Below the pieces are notes generated by a model, which was not told where the DNA came from, did no database searches, and saw only the letters and a program-made list of their open reading frames with translations. A stretch of DNA of 59,883 nt, taken from positions 1 to 59,883 of the forward strand of contig JAJYLX010000005.1 in assembly GCA_021787495.1 (NCBI GenBank), in the 5' to 3' direction. Positions within the stretch are counted from its first letter, which is position 1; each line of letters opens with the position of its first letter. The DNA is from Microcaldota archaeon. Its GTDB lineage: Archaea; Micrarchaeota; Micrarchaeia; Micrarchaeales; Micrarchaeaceae. Of this stretch, positions 59,780-59,883 are shown one piece after another. A program made the translations under genes and the position numbers.

Positions 59780-59827
59780 TGTCCATAAACCCTCACTTGT
59801 CCGCAAAGTCTGAAATCTGTCCATAAA
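59780..59827 (+). repeat. Three direct repeats of TGTCCRYAAA
   Basis: Copies at 59780-59789 (TGTCCATAAA), 59798-59807 (TGTCCGCAAA) and 59818-59827 (TGTCCATAAA), spaced 18 and 20 bases apart. They may be operator sites for a gene beyond the right edge, in either direction. Confidence 0.45.
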
Positions 59828-59883
59828 GTCATCATTCAGTTTGGAGTGGTTCAAATCTCCAAGCGATGCAATTCCTAGCAAAC

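Overview
The window reads as archaeal chromosome, most likely from a small-genome DPANN lineage of the Micrarchaeota/ARMAN type. The domain assignment is well supported: archaeal ribosomal proteins eL40 and uL11, an Spt5-type NusG, Trm5, archaeal-type TrpRS, mevalonate-pathway HMG-CoA synthase, PduO-type cobalamin adenosyltransferase, TATA boxes 25-35 bases upstream of start codons (leaderless or near-leaderless transcripts), and a tRNA with a bulge-helix-bulge intron. The phylum is an inference from the style of the giant surface proteins and the standalone threonyl-tRNA editing domain. No rRNA, CRISPR array, replication origin or intact transposon was seen.

Layout. 1-8262 (minus) is the N-terminal 2754 residues of a giant secreted repeat protein that runs off the left edge. 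8.3-12.3 kb holds two paralogous small winged-helix proteins in repeat-rich DNA, a membrane protein and an ABC-2 export pair. 12.3-12.8 kb has IS200/IS605-type hairpin scars. 12.8-21.7 kb is a co-directional cell-surface island: a membrane-anchored ectodomain protein, a MinD-like ATPase with a membrane-targeting tail, a 1429-residue DUF2341/lectin-like protein, a smaller protein sharing its Cys-bounded C-terminal domain, and a single-pass protein with a histone-H1-like basic tail. Then tRNA-Thr, a Fic protein under a promoter boxed by inverted repeats, a Wzx/MurJ-like flippase, TrpRS, eL40 and small proteins.

27-34.9 kb: a broken tag glycosylase gene, an over-long HMG-CoA synthase, an orphan omega-RNA-like scar, an M1 aminopeptidase, a Nudix protein and a metal-transporter-like membrane protein. 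35-37.4 kb: a minus-strand unit bracketed by tRNA-Glu and intron-bearing tRNA-Arg, with a DUF460-like nuclease-fold protein and a DsbA-like protein lacking its CXXC. 37.4-45.6 kb: Nudix, isochorismatase-like, surface protein, ArsR plus two-domain disulfide oxidoreductase, PurM, SpeD, ThrRS editing domain, tRNA-Val, cobalamin adenosyltransferase, AlkD-like glycosylase and ScpA/ScpB. 46-51.2 kb: transposase fragment, HtpX/LemA, Trm5, Spt5, uL11 and an endonuclease III homologue.

51.5-57.9 kb is the most novel-looking part: a KaiC-like ATPase and a V4R-like protein converge on a SAM methyltransferase and a divergent cis-prenyltransferase, followed on the minus strand by a dolichol-kinase-like protein, a P-loop kinase, a Nudix protein and a divergent polyprenyl synthase. 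This suggests an isoprenoid or lipid-carrier locus with a regulatory ATPase. The window ends with a Lrp-like regulator. Unusual features include probable non-AUG starts (scpB has no ATG, GTG or TTG at all) and several very tight gene junctions with overlapping stops.
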